This document shows, one piece after another, positions 11,477 through 22,334 of a DNA stretch of 64,000 nt; position 1 is the first letter of the stretch, and every line of letters starts with the position of its first letter. The translations under genes were made by a program, and so were the position numbers. Source of the stretch: Angiostrongylus vasorum (lineage: Eukaryota > Nematoda > Chromadorea > Rhabditida > Metastrongylidae); NCBI GenBank assembly GCA_018806985.1, contig JADANN010000369.1, forward strand, positions 2,546,501 through 2,610,500. The letters are read 5' to 3'. Under the pieces are notes generated by a model. The model saw nothing but the letters and a program-made list of their open reading frames with translations. It searched no databases and had not been told where the DNA came from.

Positions 11477-12970
11477 CCACCGCAACAACTACAGCCTAGA
11501 AACTTCAGTCTTAGATGTCTGTATGTAACAAACAATTAAACAAGTCAGAACAGTCATTTAGCATTAATCCATCTTCGACAAGCTCGGTAGTACAGAAGCA
11601 AACAGATAAAGAAATCTCAGAATTCATGTCACACCATTTCGGAAGAAAACAGACATTCGAAATTCATGGCAGTATAAAAGGACAGTGAGCGTGTAAGGAA
11701 TAAAATATTATGGCAAGCAATCCACGGAGTGGAATGTCAGCACAACCGAACACTTGCTAGTTGCCGATTTTGGGATAAACCCATCAACAAACACACAAAT
11801 GACCTGTGAGTACACGGTGATAAAGAAGCGAACAACGATCGTGGCACGTTTTGCGCCGACGAATAGCGCAATTGCTAACGAACAATGCTTTAAGGTTACG
11901 TAGCGACAAAGGAGAAACTGAAAATGTAATCCGGAACGTAATGAACAGTTGGTCCAGAAAATGCAAGGCGAAGTCTGCACACCGCCTTTGCCCCCAGGAG
12001 GGCAACAGCCTCATGTCCTCCGGAGCACCTCAGCGCCGGACCACCTCTGTCCCTGCAGCTGCTCTGGGGGCTACTTTTACTCCGGGTTCGCGCATCGACT
12101 AGAACAGAACGATCAATGAGGAACGAACGTCCGCAACACGAGTTTGTTTTATCACTGCCATCACACGCATTTTTGCGAATCTATTCCCACACCGTAATTG
12201 GGGCGATAATTATTGCGAACTGCCCTGGCACCGGGGAGCCATCCCAGAAACTCGCTGGCATCAGACCTATGCGCTCGGTGTGGGTGCAGCATCGTCTGCT
12301 CGACGGAACCCGCTACTCCGCACGCAAACGGTCTTCCTGAAAATCGCTGGCACTCTTATTGTGGGAGAGCGAGTCGATTGGAATGAAATGAATCGTAGTT
12401 ACGATTTCCATACAGTTACAGTGTTAAACTCTCGTTTCTTGCGTGAATTTGGCGAGCCGGGACGTTCGAAATGGGGATGTTGAAGCTGTTCACGAGTGTT
12501 GGTCCATGGCCAGCTTTACGGTCGATTTTGAACTGGCTGATCACAGATGTACCTGGAATCTATTGGGCCTGGATCGCGGATCCAGAGCGGGAGCCTTGCT
12601 GCTGAAAATGAGTGCGTGGGATCGTCTGGGACGAGTGGTTTCTGGGGAAATGATTGTGAAGTTCATCTTTGTTGATTCTGAACTCGAGCTGTGCGGTCGT
12701 TATTGCTGTGTGGCCGCTTGTAACACTTCGTTTTGCATCCATTCGGCTTTCATTGTGGACGTGAGCGATGTGAGCTTGTGATTCCATGGGACCATAAGGT
12801 CCACAAATTTGACTCCGTTCGAAGGGACCTTCTGTGGTTTGCTGAAAGTTATTGCATGTTCTTTATACTTAAATATTCAGTACTTATCTACGTGCTTCAT
12901 CTACACGCCCATACATAATGATATGTATCTGCCTTCGATCGGAAAGCAAGAAAGAGGTACAATACGGTTA
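11477..12970. promoter_or_regulatory. Shared upstream region of the ZNRF gene and the 13050 gene
   Basis: About 1.5 kb between two divergent starts. GC-richer patches (about 11990-12090 and 12440-12620) interrupt AT-rich flanks. Several short open frames occur on both strands, but none has splice signals plus homology. No repeat family was recognised here, which is unusual for this window. Probably carries the promoters of both genes; no specific motif could be identified. Confidence 0.45.
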
Positions 12971-12981
12971 CTTTTTTTCAG
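12971..12981 (+). promoter_or_regulatory. Candidate spliced-leader acceptor for the 13050 gene
   Basis: CTTTTTTTCAG ends 68 nt upstream of the ATG at 13050; a strong nematode 3' splice signal with no evident upstream exon. Confidence 0.45.
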
Positions 12982-13049
12982 ATTGTCGTAAAAGTTACCG
13001 TAATGACATACGAGAGTACTTACTGAGGTACTTCTCAACATTGCTTGTG

Positions 13050-13538
13050 ATGGCTGATAGGCCTTCTTCGTACTCAACAGCGCAGCTACTGTCGGCCATC
13101 TCATCGCTCGCCGATGTTCAAATGTCTGCAAGAAGTTTGGACGAAGATATACGAGATCTACTGGAACAGATCGAGACGGTGGAGAAACTACCGCAGTCGA
13201 TTAATCTCTGTCAAATCGATGGATGGAGGTCCAGGCTGCTTTCCAAGATGCGAATGGAGATTTCCAAGCTCGAAGAAGCCTATCGTCATGTCGTCGACTC
13301 GCAATGGTCCGAATTGCTCAGGACGATCAGAAGAGATGCCCCTTCACTGTCATCTATAAGTTTCACATTTGCGAGTGACATGCAGCTTGTAAACGATTTC
13401 TACACTGAGGCTCAGCAGGTTGCACTGAACAACGACCTCTTTGCCACCAGTTTCAGGTCTGATATCCCAGTTATACCACTTAACGTTGAGAAGGCTATTT
13501 CTAGGGTTATTTCTGATATTAAAACGCTGGATGGTTAA
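13050..13538 (+). CDS. Unidentified 162-aa protein, single exon
   Basis: The frame is open further upstream to 12918, but the ATG at 13050 (MADRPSSYS) follows a strong TTTTTTCAG acceptor at 12981 and is chosen as start. The product is rich in Leu, Ser, Asp and Glu. Residues about 10-75 (LLSAISSLADVQMSARSLDE, then DIRDLLEQIETVEKL) look helical and coiled-coil-like, as does KMRMEISKLEEAYRHV further on. No signal peptide, membrane segment or catalytic motif was seen. An intronless gene of this size is uncommon among its neighbours. I do not recognise the family; a small coiled-coil subunit of a larger complex is a guess only. A run of GTT repeats follows the stop. Confidence 0.6.
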   Translation: MADRPSSYSTAQLLSAISSLADVQMSARSLDEDIRDLLEQIETVEKLPQSINLCQIDGWRSRLLSKMRMEISKLEEAYRHVVDSQWSELLRTIRRDAPSLSSISFTFASDMQLVNDFYTEAQQVALNNDLFATSFRSDIPVIPLNVEKAISRVISDIKTLDG

Positions 13539-13570
13539 TCGACACAGTGTTTTAGGTGTGTCTCGCCATT

Positions 13571-13626
13571 TGTTGTCCTTGTTGTTGTTGTTGTTGTTGT
13601 TGTTGTCGTTTTTGTTGTTGTTATTG
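13571..13626 (+). repeat. (GTT)n microsatellite
   Basis: About 55 bp of mostly uninterrupted GTT repeats, 30 bp after the stop codon of the 13050 gene, so probably in or near its 3' UTR. Confidence 0.9.
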
Positions 13627-14069
13627 TTCTCTGTGGTTTTTTTTTCGGATAAAATTTTCTATGAAAGTGTCAACTATGTTATACGCAGTGTAGTCTGCTC
13701 TTCCTGTGCATCTTTTAAATTCAGCCGCAGGTGGTCTGCCATATCCTGTGTGTGGATTCTGCACACGAATAGGGATGATCTTCTTCAGGATGTGTGGTGA
13801 TTGCTGTTGGCAGAAGCAGACGTTAAGCAACGTGGAGCAGGCAGCGCCACGATGCGAGTGAGTGGTTTTTACTGCATTTCGTCCTAGGTTAAAGTACGTC
13901 GAAGTTCAATTTCAGCTTACAACATCGTCTAATTTCCGTCGCATATATGGGATTTTGTTTAAGATATGAGAGCTGTCTGCACATTGTCACCTGTCGGTTT
14001 GGATTTGCATAATGCTTAAGCCAACCAGAGTGCCTCTTACAAATCTGTTCATGTATACGTTGGAAAGAA

Positions 14070-14362
14070 TTGCCTGTGGCGCAGTGATCGGAGGCGCTCT
14101 GCAATACACAGAGGAGCGATTCCCACGTCCCTGGCCCACCAAGCCTTCCATTCCATTCGGGGTCGGCAAATTGGTACCAAACTTGTCTGGGAGAATAGCA
14201 GCACTGGCTCGACATATCGGTAGGCCACCGCGAGCCAATGTAATGTAAAGGCCAGGTATGCATTTAGTCACCTCCAAACAGTACTTAATGAAATCGAGTG
14301 CACGGTGCATCCTTATCGGATTTATCAACGCTGAGAGCTTTATCGTTTATCCTTTATACGTT
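14070..14362 (+). mobile_element. SINE1 copy
   Basis: Head TGTGGCGCAGTGATCGGAGG, core GGGGTCGGCAAATTGGTACC, end TTTATCAACGCTGAGAGC, then TTTATC repeats. Confidence 0.88.
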
Positions 14363-14569
14363 GGGAAGCGCTATATACAGGATTTTGCGCTGTGCATTCC
14401 ATAAATCCCGCAGTATTTTATCGAAGACACATGTAATCTTGGGACCACTTTATCCGTCTTATCTTGCTGTTGGCGGTGTATTTACCACTAAATTCATGAT
14501 GTTCAAGGGTGGTGCTGAAATCCTCGAAATGTAAAGCCGATTGCTCCGCCGTGTCGGCATTTCCATACG

Positions 14570-17500
14570 ACTCGAAGTTTGTAAAAATACTGCTTAAAGA
14601 TGTGCACATAATGGCTATTGGAGACTCAAGTGAGTGGAATTTATTTAGTTATTTGCATTATTACTTATTTCTCAACTAGCGATAACTTCCTTTTTATTTG
14701 CTGCCTACTACAGTTTTTTCGCGATAGGGTATTATGTGAAATACAACCACAATGACCGAACCGCAGGTGTATGCGATGGGGGATCGAGCACCCTATTACC
14801 CTTTCCGGGAGCTAACGCGTTCGCCACCACACCGTGCGGGTCCTTCGTTTCGCATTTCCTTCAGCTGGTTTTCTATCTACCAGTGTCATTAGCAATCACC
14901 CGTCAATGGGATTGATCTGGAGAGCACAAATCGTCATTGAACCCAGTTAAGCTGGGGCCGTAGTCGAAATCACTTCTTTTTATTATTTACAGCTGATTAA
15001 AATTTTTTCTCGGTAAGGTGTTATGTGAGTTACAACCACAATGATGTTGAGATATTTGCGAAATTCCGAGCCACAGTGGTCCGCAATGGGGATCGGAAAC
15101 GCCATCAGCTTAACCAATGGTATCGAGAGGACGAAGGGATCGGAAGTCCTTCGAAAATATTTGAGCGTTGTCAGCGAAGACACGTGAGGTCCGGAGTTTT
15201 GCAAATATCTCAGCAATCTTGTGGTTGTGTTTGAGCGTTGTTTTCTTGCTAGTATAAACAAGCTAGAAATTTCTGCCGATGTATTCTTGGGAGTTTCTCT
15301 GTTCATACAGCCGTTTTCCCTGCATTTTCAGTTATGCGTGGAATTTATAAGGATTTAATAGCGATGTTGCACGGTGATGAGCTAGTAAAAGATATTCATC
15401 TGAAGACTAAGACGGAAAGCTCGTTTTTTGGAGACAGGCAGGTGGATTTAAGTTTCTTTGCCCAAGGTATGCTTTTTCCCTCTAATGAAGTGGTGCTGCT
15501 GGAAGATATCCTTCTATATTTAACCCAGGCGACCTCGAGTGATCTACTGGGGGTGTTGATGTTCTCACCTGTGGCAGGCAGGTTACTTGATTATGATGTT
15601 TTCAGATAGATATTCTTCCTCTTGAGAAAGACCGAGTTTTTAGACAAGCACGAGAATTTCAAACTGATTACTATTTAATTCAATATCTCTTCACCACCAG
15701 GCAAGTGATTTCAGTGTGTTCTATTTTAGTGGGTGTTTTTATACGGGAACTTCATATGTGTTTCTAATTTAGAGTCATGAAAGTTGATATAGAGAGGGCA
15801 TTCCTAGAGATGTGCTCTACTGGGGAATTTCCGGACGTCTTGTTAATCAACTCATGTCTGTGGGATATTACAAGGTTAGCTAATGCGATTAGGTGGTCAT
15901 CGCGGCTTTCCATAAATATCGTTTTTTGTTGACAGGGTCATTATCCTTTTATTAATTGATTATTTGGATACTTGGATACTTCGACGGCCATTCCTCACTG
16001 GTTGTGGGAGCCTCAGCATAATCTTCATTTTTCGGAGTTTTGCACGTTTAGCACTTGTGGTTCCCGGGAGTCCCGAGGTCAGCCAGGCCAAAGTCTGCCC
16101 CAGGTCGTCACCACCACAGGCAGTCGCCGCGCTTGTGGATCAGAGGGATATTTATCACCATGCGACTTTGATCCCAGGACGGTGGTGTATCCTGGTACTG
16201 GTTTACTCTTAGCTAGGCTTCGTGATGGAAACACTGGACTCTTTCTCAGCTTGGGAAGCTCTGCCGGGTATGAATCCCACACTGTACGTCGCAGCCCGAC
16301 AACCACGAACGCTTCCCAGCCATGATGAGGCGGTAAACCGTTGGGAGGTAGTAACTGATTATCTGAAATATCTTTGCAACGTGTTTGTTCTAAGGTATTC
16401 GCACGCTTTTGATCTTGACGTTTGTCCAAATGACGACAAACAAGCAGGTACTGAGCGCGCTTCTCTTGAGGAGTTCTTGGAGCGGTGAGTTCATCTCTTC
16501 ATCCCTGCCTTTGATTTGGATTTACTTTCTACTCTTTAATTAATTTTTTCCTATTTTTTCACACTCATACTGGATAGCTGTTAGCGCTATATGTCTTTTA
16601 AAGGGCTTCCATGATGATTCGTCGTCTTCGTCTCATGATGCCAGCAACAACACAGGTGATTTATTGGTATTCAGCAATATTGCTGTAATGTAGAAAGATT
16701 AGAACAGGAAGTGTGACCTAGAGAGGATTTATTTGTGAGGGCTTTTATTAGTGTATTCTGCTTGTCTTTGTTAATGTGCTTTAAGAAAAGCTGCTTTGAT
16801 GTAGATTGAATTTTCTCAAGGCTTATGTGAGTTGCTGAGTTGTCGACTCATCTCCGCGTATCTAATATTTAGGTTATTTGGTTGAATATGCCATGGCCAA
16901 TACCAGTAGATACTCACTCTCTGCTGAATAGAGTGGATAATTTTAACACAAGGCACTTGACCAGGTATGTTCAGGAGTATATGTTGGAACATTTTCACAC
17001 TGAGAATTACCAGGATTTACTTCAACCAAGCCAAGTTTACCTAAAGGCAGTTTTCAGAATGCTTGTCGTGGACGCCAATTTTCGTGCTTCACAGCTATTC
17101 CGTGCTGCCGGTTATGACGTTCTTGACCTTGCATTTTATATGCGAAACCAAGCACTTTATTCCTATCGTTCGTTAGTTTTTCGTTCCGGAACAGTAACTA
17201 GCTGAAGCTGTTCCTTAACTGAAGTCCTTTTTTTTCACAGAAAAGATGGAATACATTGGGATTCTGTCGGGACACGCATCATGACCCAGTTGGTGATCGG
17301 GCACCTAGTACGGTCGTGGAACATTCCACTTCCGGAGAGGGTCAGAGACAAGTTGACGTCCTTGTTAGTTCCTTATTAGTTATTGATTTGTTCATTACAG
17401 TTTCTTATGTGTGAATGGTTTCCGTACACTATTGTTTTAGTGCGGAGGAAGCTTGTAGTTTTGACATGTGGAAAAATTGGGCAGCTCGTTCTCTAGTGGA

Positions 17501-17677
17501 ATCCGATATTTCCACTTTACCAGGAAGCAGATCCGCACGTGGTTCTTTTCCAGAAATTATCCAGGTTACTCCTTGTGTCGTTGAAAGTCTAGTCTTTGTC
17601 TTGTTCATAATATTTATTATTTGCAGAGGAAGATCAGGGAAGGCGTTTTGCATGAAATGAAAGACAAAAAATCTTAA
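14570..17677 (+). CDS. PC-esterase domain protein (PCED1/FAM113-like), about 11 exons
   Basis: SGNH/GDSL-like acyl-esterase family. Exons: about 14570-14629 (5' limit unknown), 15332-15441 (or 15466), 15606-15700, 15773-15874, 16395-16484, 16604-16655, 16873-16964, 17058-17171, 17241-17351, 17441-17564, 17627-17677. Landmarks against human PCED1: MAIGDSIMRGIYKDL (the GDS nucleophile block), FTTRV, DVLLINSCLWDITR (human DLVIINSCLWDLSR), VIWLNMPWP, GYDVLDLAFYMR, and the catalytic D-x-x-H in DGIHWDSVGTR. A lysine-rich tail ends HEMKDKKS. Phases join from exon 3 to the end. Oddities: a GC-AG intron after 15700, AAG acceptors before 16395 and 16604, a SINE2 in the fourth intron, and two SINE3 units in the first. 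The first coding exon and the exon 2 donor are uncertain. Substrate unknown. Confidence 0.85.
14711..14985 (-). mobile_element. SINE3 copy, minus orientation
   Basis: Starts with TATTATGTGAAATACAACCA, carries CTATTACCCTTTCCGGGAGC (tRNA-like part in reverse) and ends with TTGAACCCAGTTAAGCTGGG. In the first intron of the PC-esterase gene. Confidence 0.8.
15000..15235. mobile_element. Foldback SINE3 (both outer ends are 3' ends)
   Basis: Left end GTTATGTGAGTTACAACCAC and AATGATGTTGAGATATTTGC; right end GGAGTTTTGCAAATATCTCA then GCAATCTTGTGGTTGTG. These are the same terminal sequence in opposite orientation around a short shared centre. Confidence 0.7.
15958..16350 (-). mobile_element. SINE2 copy inside a PC-esterase intron
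   Basis: Full-length reverse copy, from TTGGATACTTGGATACTTCG to GGCGGTAAACCGTTGGGAGG. Flanks TATTAATTGATTAT (left) and TAGTAACTGATTAT (right) match at 12 of 14 positions, suggesting a target-site duplication. Its right edge is only about 45 bp before the exon starting at 16395. Confidence 0.88.
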
Positions 17678-17750
17678 GTGGGTGTTCTACGTTATTTTCT
17701 ATAAAATGAAATTATTAACGAAATCAATTTTTACAATTTCAAAGACATCC

Positions 17751-17754
17751 TCAG
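17751..17754 (+). promoter_or_regulatory. Candidate SL2-type trans-splice acceptor
   Basis: CATCCTCAG ends 9 nt before the ATG at 17764 and only 77 nt after the PC-esterase stop, the spacing expected inside a nematode operon. Weak polypyrimidine tract; inference only. Confidence 0.35.
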
Positions 17755-17763
17755 CGGTTCACG

Positions 17764-20700
17764 ATGTCAAACAGAGTAGGATCTTTGGTTTCGTTATTTT
17801 CTCCGCTTAGTAACTCAGGTGTATTATTCTCGTTATAAGTGTTGCTGTTTGAAAAGTAAAGACAAACTTCCTTCAAAGCAAAGGATCTAAAGTAAAATCT
17901 ATGTAATAGCTATATACCAACATGGGTACATCCTAAGGGGACCCAGATTTTGAGCTCCAGATTTTCTACATTTTCTATACTTGCGGAAACATTAGTCTCT
18001 ATCTCGACATATTCGTCCTGTGAAAAATGAGAACTTTTAATTTGACTTTCGCTAAAGATTCAAGCGTGGTTGAAATTTACTTATGGTTTTGTGGTGACCT
18101 GAAACAAGATCATTAATTGTAAGGTGTAAGAACTGGTTTCCAAGTCCTGTTGAAAGAGCGGGTGCCGCAGCGGTAGTGATCCCGCTCGTAACGTGGACAG
18201 CACCACTGATCCAAGTGCTGTCTCGACGTCGGGCCAACCAAGTTTGTTCCTCTTTAGTTGAGAAATTGGTTTCATACTTTTCTGGGATAAGCTCACTCCC
18301 TCTGATCCGCATGGAAGTGACCGAAGCGAAGTGGACTTAACATGCATTGGCAGATAGTCGTGGCGAAGACAAAAAAAATCTTCAAGCAGCAGCCGATCCT
18401 ACGCGCAGAAACTTCGAAGACCATCATGAGTGGTGGATGCGAGGGAGAAAATAGACTACAAAAGTGCTGGGATCCACAAAATGTGTTACTTGTGATCTCT
18501 GGTATTGTAATAGATGCAATAAGTAAGTATGGACGACTTATCGGGAAGAGAATTTAATGACCTTAAGTTCTCTCAAATCTCTGCACGGAAATATCTAAAG
18601 GTTTCACCATAATATGACAAAATGAATCTAGCTGTAGTATTATTTTCATGCAAAAAACTTTACGAGTGGTTTTTTTAAAGATACAAGGCATTGTGAGTCC
18701 TTTACAGTTTAATTGACTTATTTAACATCTTGCTGATAAAGTTATTTTTGAAGATTGGATACATCTTGTGTACATCGAAGTATTTCAGTTTATATGAAGC
18801 CATCCGCTCTGATATTCGTACGATGCGAATCTGCAAGCTGTTAAGCGAGAACCCGAAGGTAGAAGAGCAGTTCACGTTAGAGGAGTCATGGGAGCTCGAA
18901 GAGATGGTTTGTTTCATTTTTATTCTGTAGTATACTTAGATGCATAGATGACCAGTCGTAACGTATCAAACGCGTCCTAGCTCTTCTTTTTATCTTTCGG
19001 TTTTGTCAAAGTCGTCATCCATGGACGTGGTTTTATCGGCGTGTTTCTTTGGCGGAGGTTTAAAGATCTAAAATTTTATCCAAGTGTGAGTATAGTCGGT
19101 TTACGCGCATGTTACGAGCACATCGGCCTATGTTCTTTGTAGTCTTGCTCGAGGTTGTTTTTGATTTTATTGGAATTTCCTCTACCGACTACTATGTTCA
19201 CGCTTAATCTTCTTTTTAGTGTATGACAGGTCCATAGATTTAACTCCTAAGACTTATTTTGCTGGGTTTCCAAGACGAAATATTCTTTGAAGATCTGGAC
19301 CACAAAACCGGCTTGGTGTTAAGTGTTCCGGTTCATCTTTTCATTTTAAGAAGACTTCATTCCAGTTCCTTGTGTATTGTGCGCAAGTTATGCAAATGGC
19401 CTCGACAACAGGGAAACATCGTCGACAAAGTGCAAGTTGGAGAGGAATCGTCCATCAACACGTTCCCTTTGTTTTCCCGGTATAGTGTCTGTATAGCGAA
19501 CCGTAGCGCTGTGATGAACAGTTATGAGGTGATCTCCTTGTCTACCTGCCGTACTCCTCGTCCATTCGGAATGGCCAATGAAAAAGCAGTATTGTCATTG
19601 TACAAAGAGTATTAGGATTTCCATACATGAAACGCCTAAGTGTTGCTCAACTAACTAAGATGGACTGGATTGCGTTTGTTTCTTCATTGCTTTCTCATGG
19701 CTAGGAGGCAGAAAGGAGTTAGAAAGTAAATAATATTGTCTGCAGCACCCCCCCTCCCCGAATACCTGGATATGGCCCATGCAGACAAACATAAACCAAA
19801 TCCAGTTTGTTACGTAAGTTGAGATTCATTAAAGTTCTCCGAGATACGTATTAGGATAATCTTCTTGAATTGTTTATGGAGTATGCTTAAATCAACATAG
19901 ACTAAGTAAGCTTATAGGCTGGGTTGTCATACGGTAGTTATGAGGGTTCCCCTTTTTCCTTATTCCCTTTTCTGTGGACAAGGATGATATGTAAAGTCCT
20001 CTGGTTGGATATCCGTTGCATTTGCAAATGTAACAAGTAGACCGTGTAGGTGATAGCTGCAAGTGCGCAAAAGATTAGGTAAAATATTGCCTGGTTTGCA
20101 AGGCTTCAGCTTCTAACTGCAACTTGTCCTTCTGCGCGAAGATTTACGGTGGTATTTTGGGGATGGTAATGTCTGCTACAGGTGTTGTGAACTGAAAGAG
20201 TTTTGTACAGAATCCCTTTGTTATCGATTCCATCTGACAGAGGGAAGTTGTAGCACGCTTGTCCTCTTCGAGTAGAGGAAAAAACAGATTGCTGTTTTGT
20301 TACAAAACTTTATTCGGCTAACGACTCAACGTTCTTCTTCAGAGCTCCATTGATTCCAGTCGATGACTGCGGAAGAATGCATTGCCACCATGAAAGCAGA
20401 TCGAAATCGATGGCAATAGATCTATAGCCGTCCTGTATAAAAGGTCCCTGCTGAGTGATGAAACTTCATTCGAACGGTGCTCCACCCTATCGGCTTCTAG
20501 TCGATGCGACAATGATGACCGCATATTGCGAGAACGAACGACCATGGACCTTCGAATCGAATCAATCCGGCTCTGAAGCAGACAAAGGCGTCGAAACCCT
20601 AGCCGAGTAAAGTTTTGTAGTAAACTCATGTTTGCTAAACAAACTGACAAAGTATTGATTATTCATGTCGAGGTTAAGCCACGGTCGGTTTGAAGAAATA

Positions 20701-21165
20701 TAGAATTATTGTGTTCACGAAAACTTCGGCGATATTTCTACAAAGTTTCCATTATTTGTGTTAACTCTGGGATCTTCATATCTCGGTATCGGTGAAGTCC
20801 CTCCTATAGGGGCTTCCTTCAAATGGCGTTGATGACCGTTTGTTCGATGTCTGTAGCAGGAAGGTCTTGACGCAAGCACACCTATGTCACAAGCTCTACG
20901 CTCTTGTTTGAGCAATGTTGATAGTTTGTTGTTGGATATTCTACTGGATGACACTTATTATGCTGTTCATCTTTTGGAAAGCACCAAACAAGTATGTATT
21001 TAAATGCTGCAGCTGCACTTAAACGAATCATTTCAGGCGAAGGCTTTTCCAAAGGTTGCGGAGTACACCAAAAATGGGTTGAATCAGGAAGTGACTTTGC
21101 TAGTAGATGAAGATCCTATTGCTGTAATGAAGGGTCGTAAGCGTCCTCGTGAAACTCTTGGATAA
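17764..21165 (+). CDS. Unidentified spliced gene (NLS-like C-terminus)
   Basis: Proposed exons: 17764-17818 (MSNRVGSLVSLFSPLSN), 18789-18906 (LYEAIRSDIRTMRICKLL ... LEEM), 20857-20991 (QEGLDASTPMSQALRSC ... LLESTKQ) and 21037-21165 (AKAFPKVAEYTKNG ... stop). The last three join in phase; the first does not join the second, so at least one exon is missing between them or the first exon is wrong. The protein is leucine-rich and helical, with an acidic patch (LLVDEDPIAV), then KGRKRPRETLG, a nuclear-localisation-like basic end. The first intron holds a SINE4; the intron before 20857 holds a MITE. The gene follows the PC-esterase gene by 87 bp on the same strand, which suggests an operon. Function unknown; I do not recognise the family. 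Confidence 0.55.
18145..18490 (+). mobile_element. SINE4 copy, plus orientation
   Basis: Head GCGGGTGCCGCAGCGGTAGT is tRNA A-box-like; the core GAGAAATTGGTTTCATACTT and TTCTGGGATAAGC follows; the 3' part TCAAGCAGCAGCCGATCC and AAAGTGCTGGGATCCACA matches the copies at 30705, 43550 and 47735. Confidence 0.7.
19210..19620 (+). other. Open reading frame in an intron, not assigned
   Basis: 118 codons are open at 19259-19615. No splice signals, homology or repeat family were recognised. It lies in the long intron 18907-20856 of the unidentified gene and is probably not coding. Confidence 0.25.
20303..20617 (+). mobile_element. MITE with 15-bp terminal inverted repeats and TA target duplication
   Basis: Left end CAAAACTTTATTCGG and right end CCGAGTAAAGTTTTG pair at 14 of 15 positions. 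TA flanks both sides (TTA|CAAAAC and GTTTTG|TAG), as for Tc1/mariner-type elements. About 315 bp with no coding capacity. Confidence 0.8.
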
Positions 21166-21671
21166 CACAACTGAAGCGATTACAAGGAAGTGGATTTCTC
21201 TCCATGCAAGTTGTCCTCTCTCTAAGCTTACACGACGTTGTTACATAGATTTCTATTATGGCTGACATTTCGACACCATCGATTTCCGATTAGAAACGTT
21301 TCCTTCTTTTAAATTTCCATACCTCGTTTGTATTGCTACCCATTGAGATTTATATTTATGTTTAATATTTATCCCCCTTTATGGTTAATGCCTAGAAGTA
21401 CAGATGCAATCCTACCTCACTGGAAAACCTGAAGTTCACTTTGTTAATGGTTTAAATTCATTAAATGAATCTTTCAAATAAATTTTCAAGAACAGTTCAA
21501 TGTGGTTTGTGGTAGACTTAATCGTGCAGCAGTTATGTAAATAACAGTTCTTGAACTAGTGTTTTCTGTTCGAAATATGCAATTACAGTATTTTTTAAAA
21601 CCGACCGCCATTTAACCTCGAGTAACAAGTAACACCTTTTTGGATTTTTAAGGCAACATGAAGTCGACAAA

Positions 21672-22140
21672 GATGTTTATTCGGCTAACGTCTCGGCGTC
21701 TTCGTCTTCATAAAAAGCCGATGATCCGAGTCGATCGTCCACACTCGTTCACCTTCTGATTGTGGCGTCTCCGTCGTCTTACGAAGTCGAATCTTCTTCA
21801 GTGGAGCGGTCCTCCACCGAGGCAACCTCACATAACAGCGCTCTTTCATGCAAGACGGTTGCTGTTGGTAGTGACTATTCGACTACTAGAAAAATGTTTT
21901 GCTATTCACCATATGCTTGTAACACCATATCGACTGGTTATCATTGAGAAACGAATTATGATTAATGGCTAGTTATACCAACATCGAACGTCCTGTATAA
22001 AAACAGCGTTGCCGCGTGAGATTGCCTCATTCGAGCGGTGTTCCTCTGAAGAAGATACGACTCGGTACGAAAACGAAGATTCTATATCGAGAAGACCAGC
22101 AGCTTTGGACGCGAAACGTTAGCGGAATAAAACTATGTTA
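21672..22140 (+). mobile_element. MITE, same family, about 470 bp
   Basis: Left end GTTTATTCGGCTAACGTCTC; right end GAAACGTTAGCGGAATAAAA, its near inverted complement. An internal CCTGTATAAAAACAGCG stretch is shared with the copy at 20303. Confidence 0.75.
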
Positions 22141-22334
22141 TCAACCTACTCTGACTGAATGAATGACTGATGAATGACGATACCACTGACAGCGGTCGCT
22201 ATATAGTGCTTATTAACAGCACAGGCACTGTGACCATCTCCAGATCATTATGGTGGTAACAGACTGGAAGACAGACAGTTGTGAGAAGGTTGTGCAACAC
22301 ATCGGTCGAAATTAGTGGACTTGCAACAGTACAC

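Noticed and set aside
12918..13049. Extension of the 162-aa gene to 206 codons
   Set aside because: The extension crosses a strong TTTTTTTCAG acceptor and is AT-rich; the start at 13050 is better supported.
16222..16488. Open frame running from SINE2 into PC-esterase sequence, looking like an exonised SINE
   Set aside because: Homology (DITR joined to YSHAF, against human DLSR-YGRC) and phase place the real acceptor at TTCTAAG, position 16394, so the SINE is intronic in the main model. Exonisation is kept only as a possible alternative.
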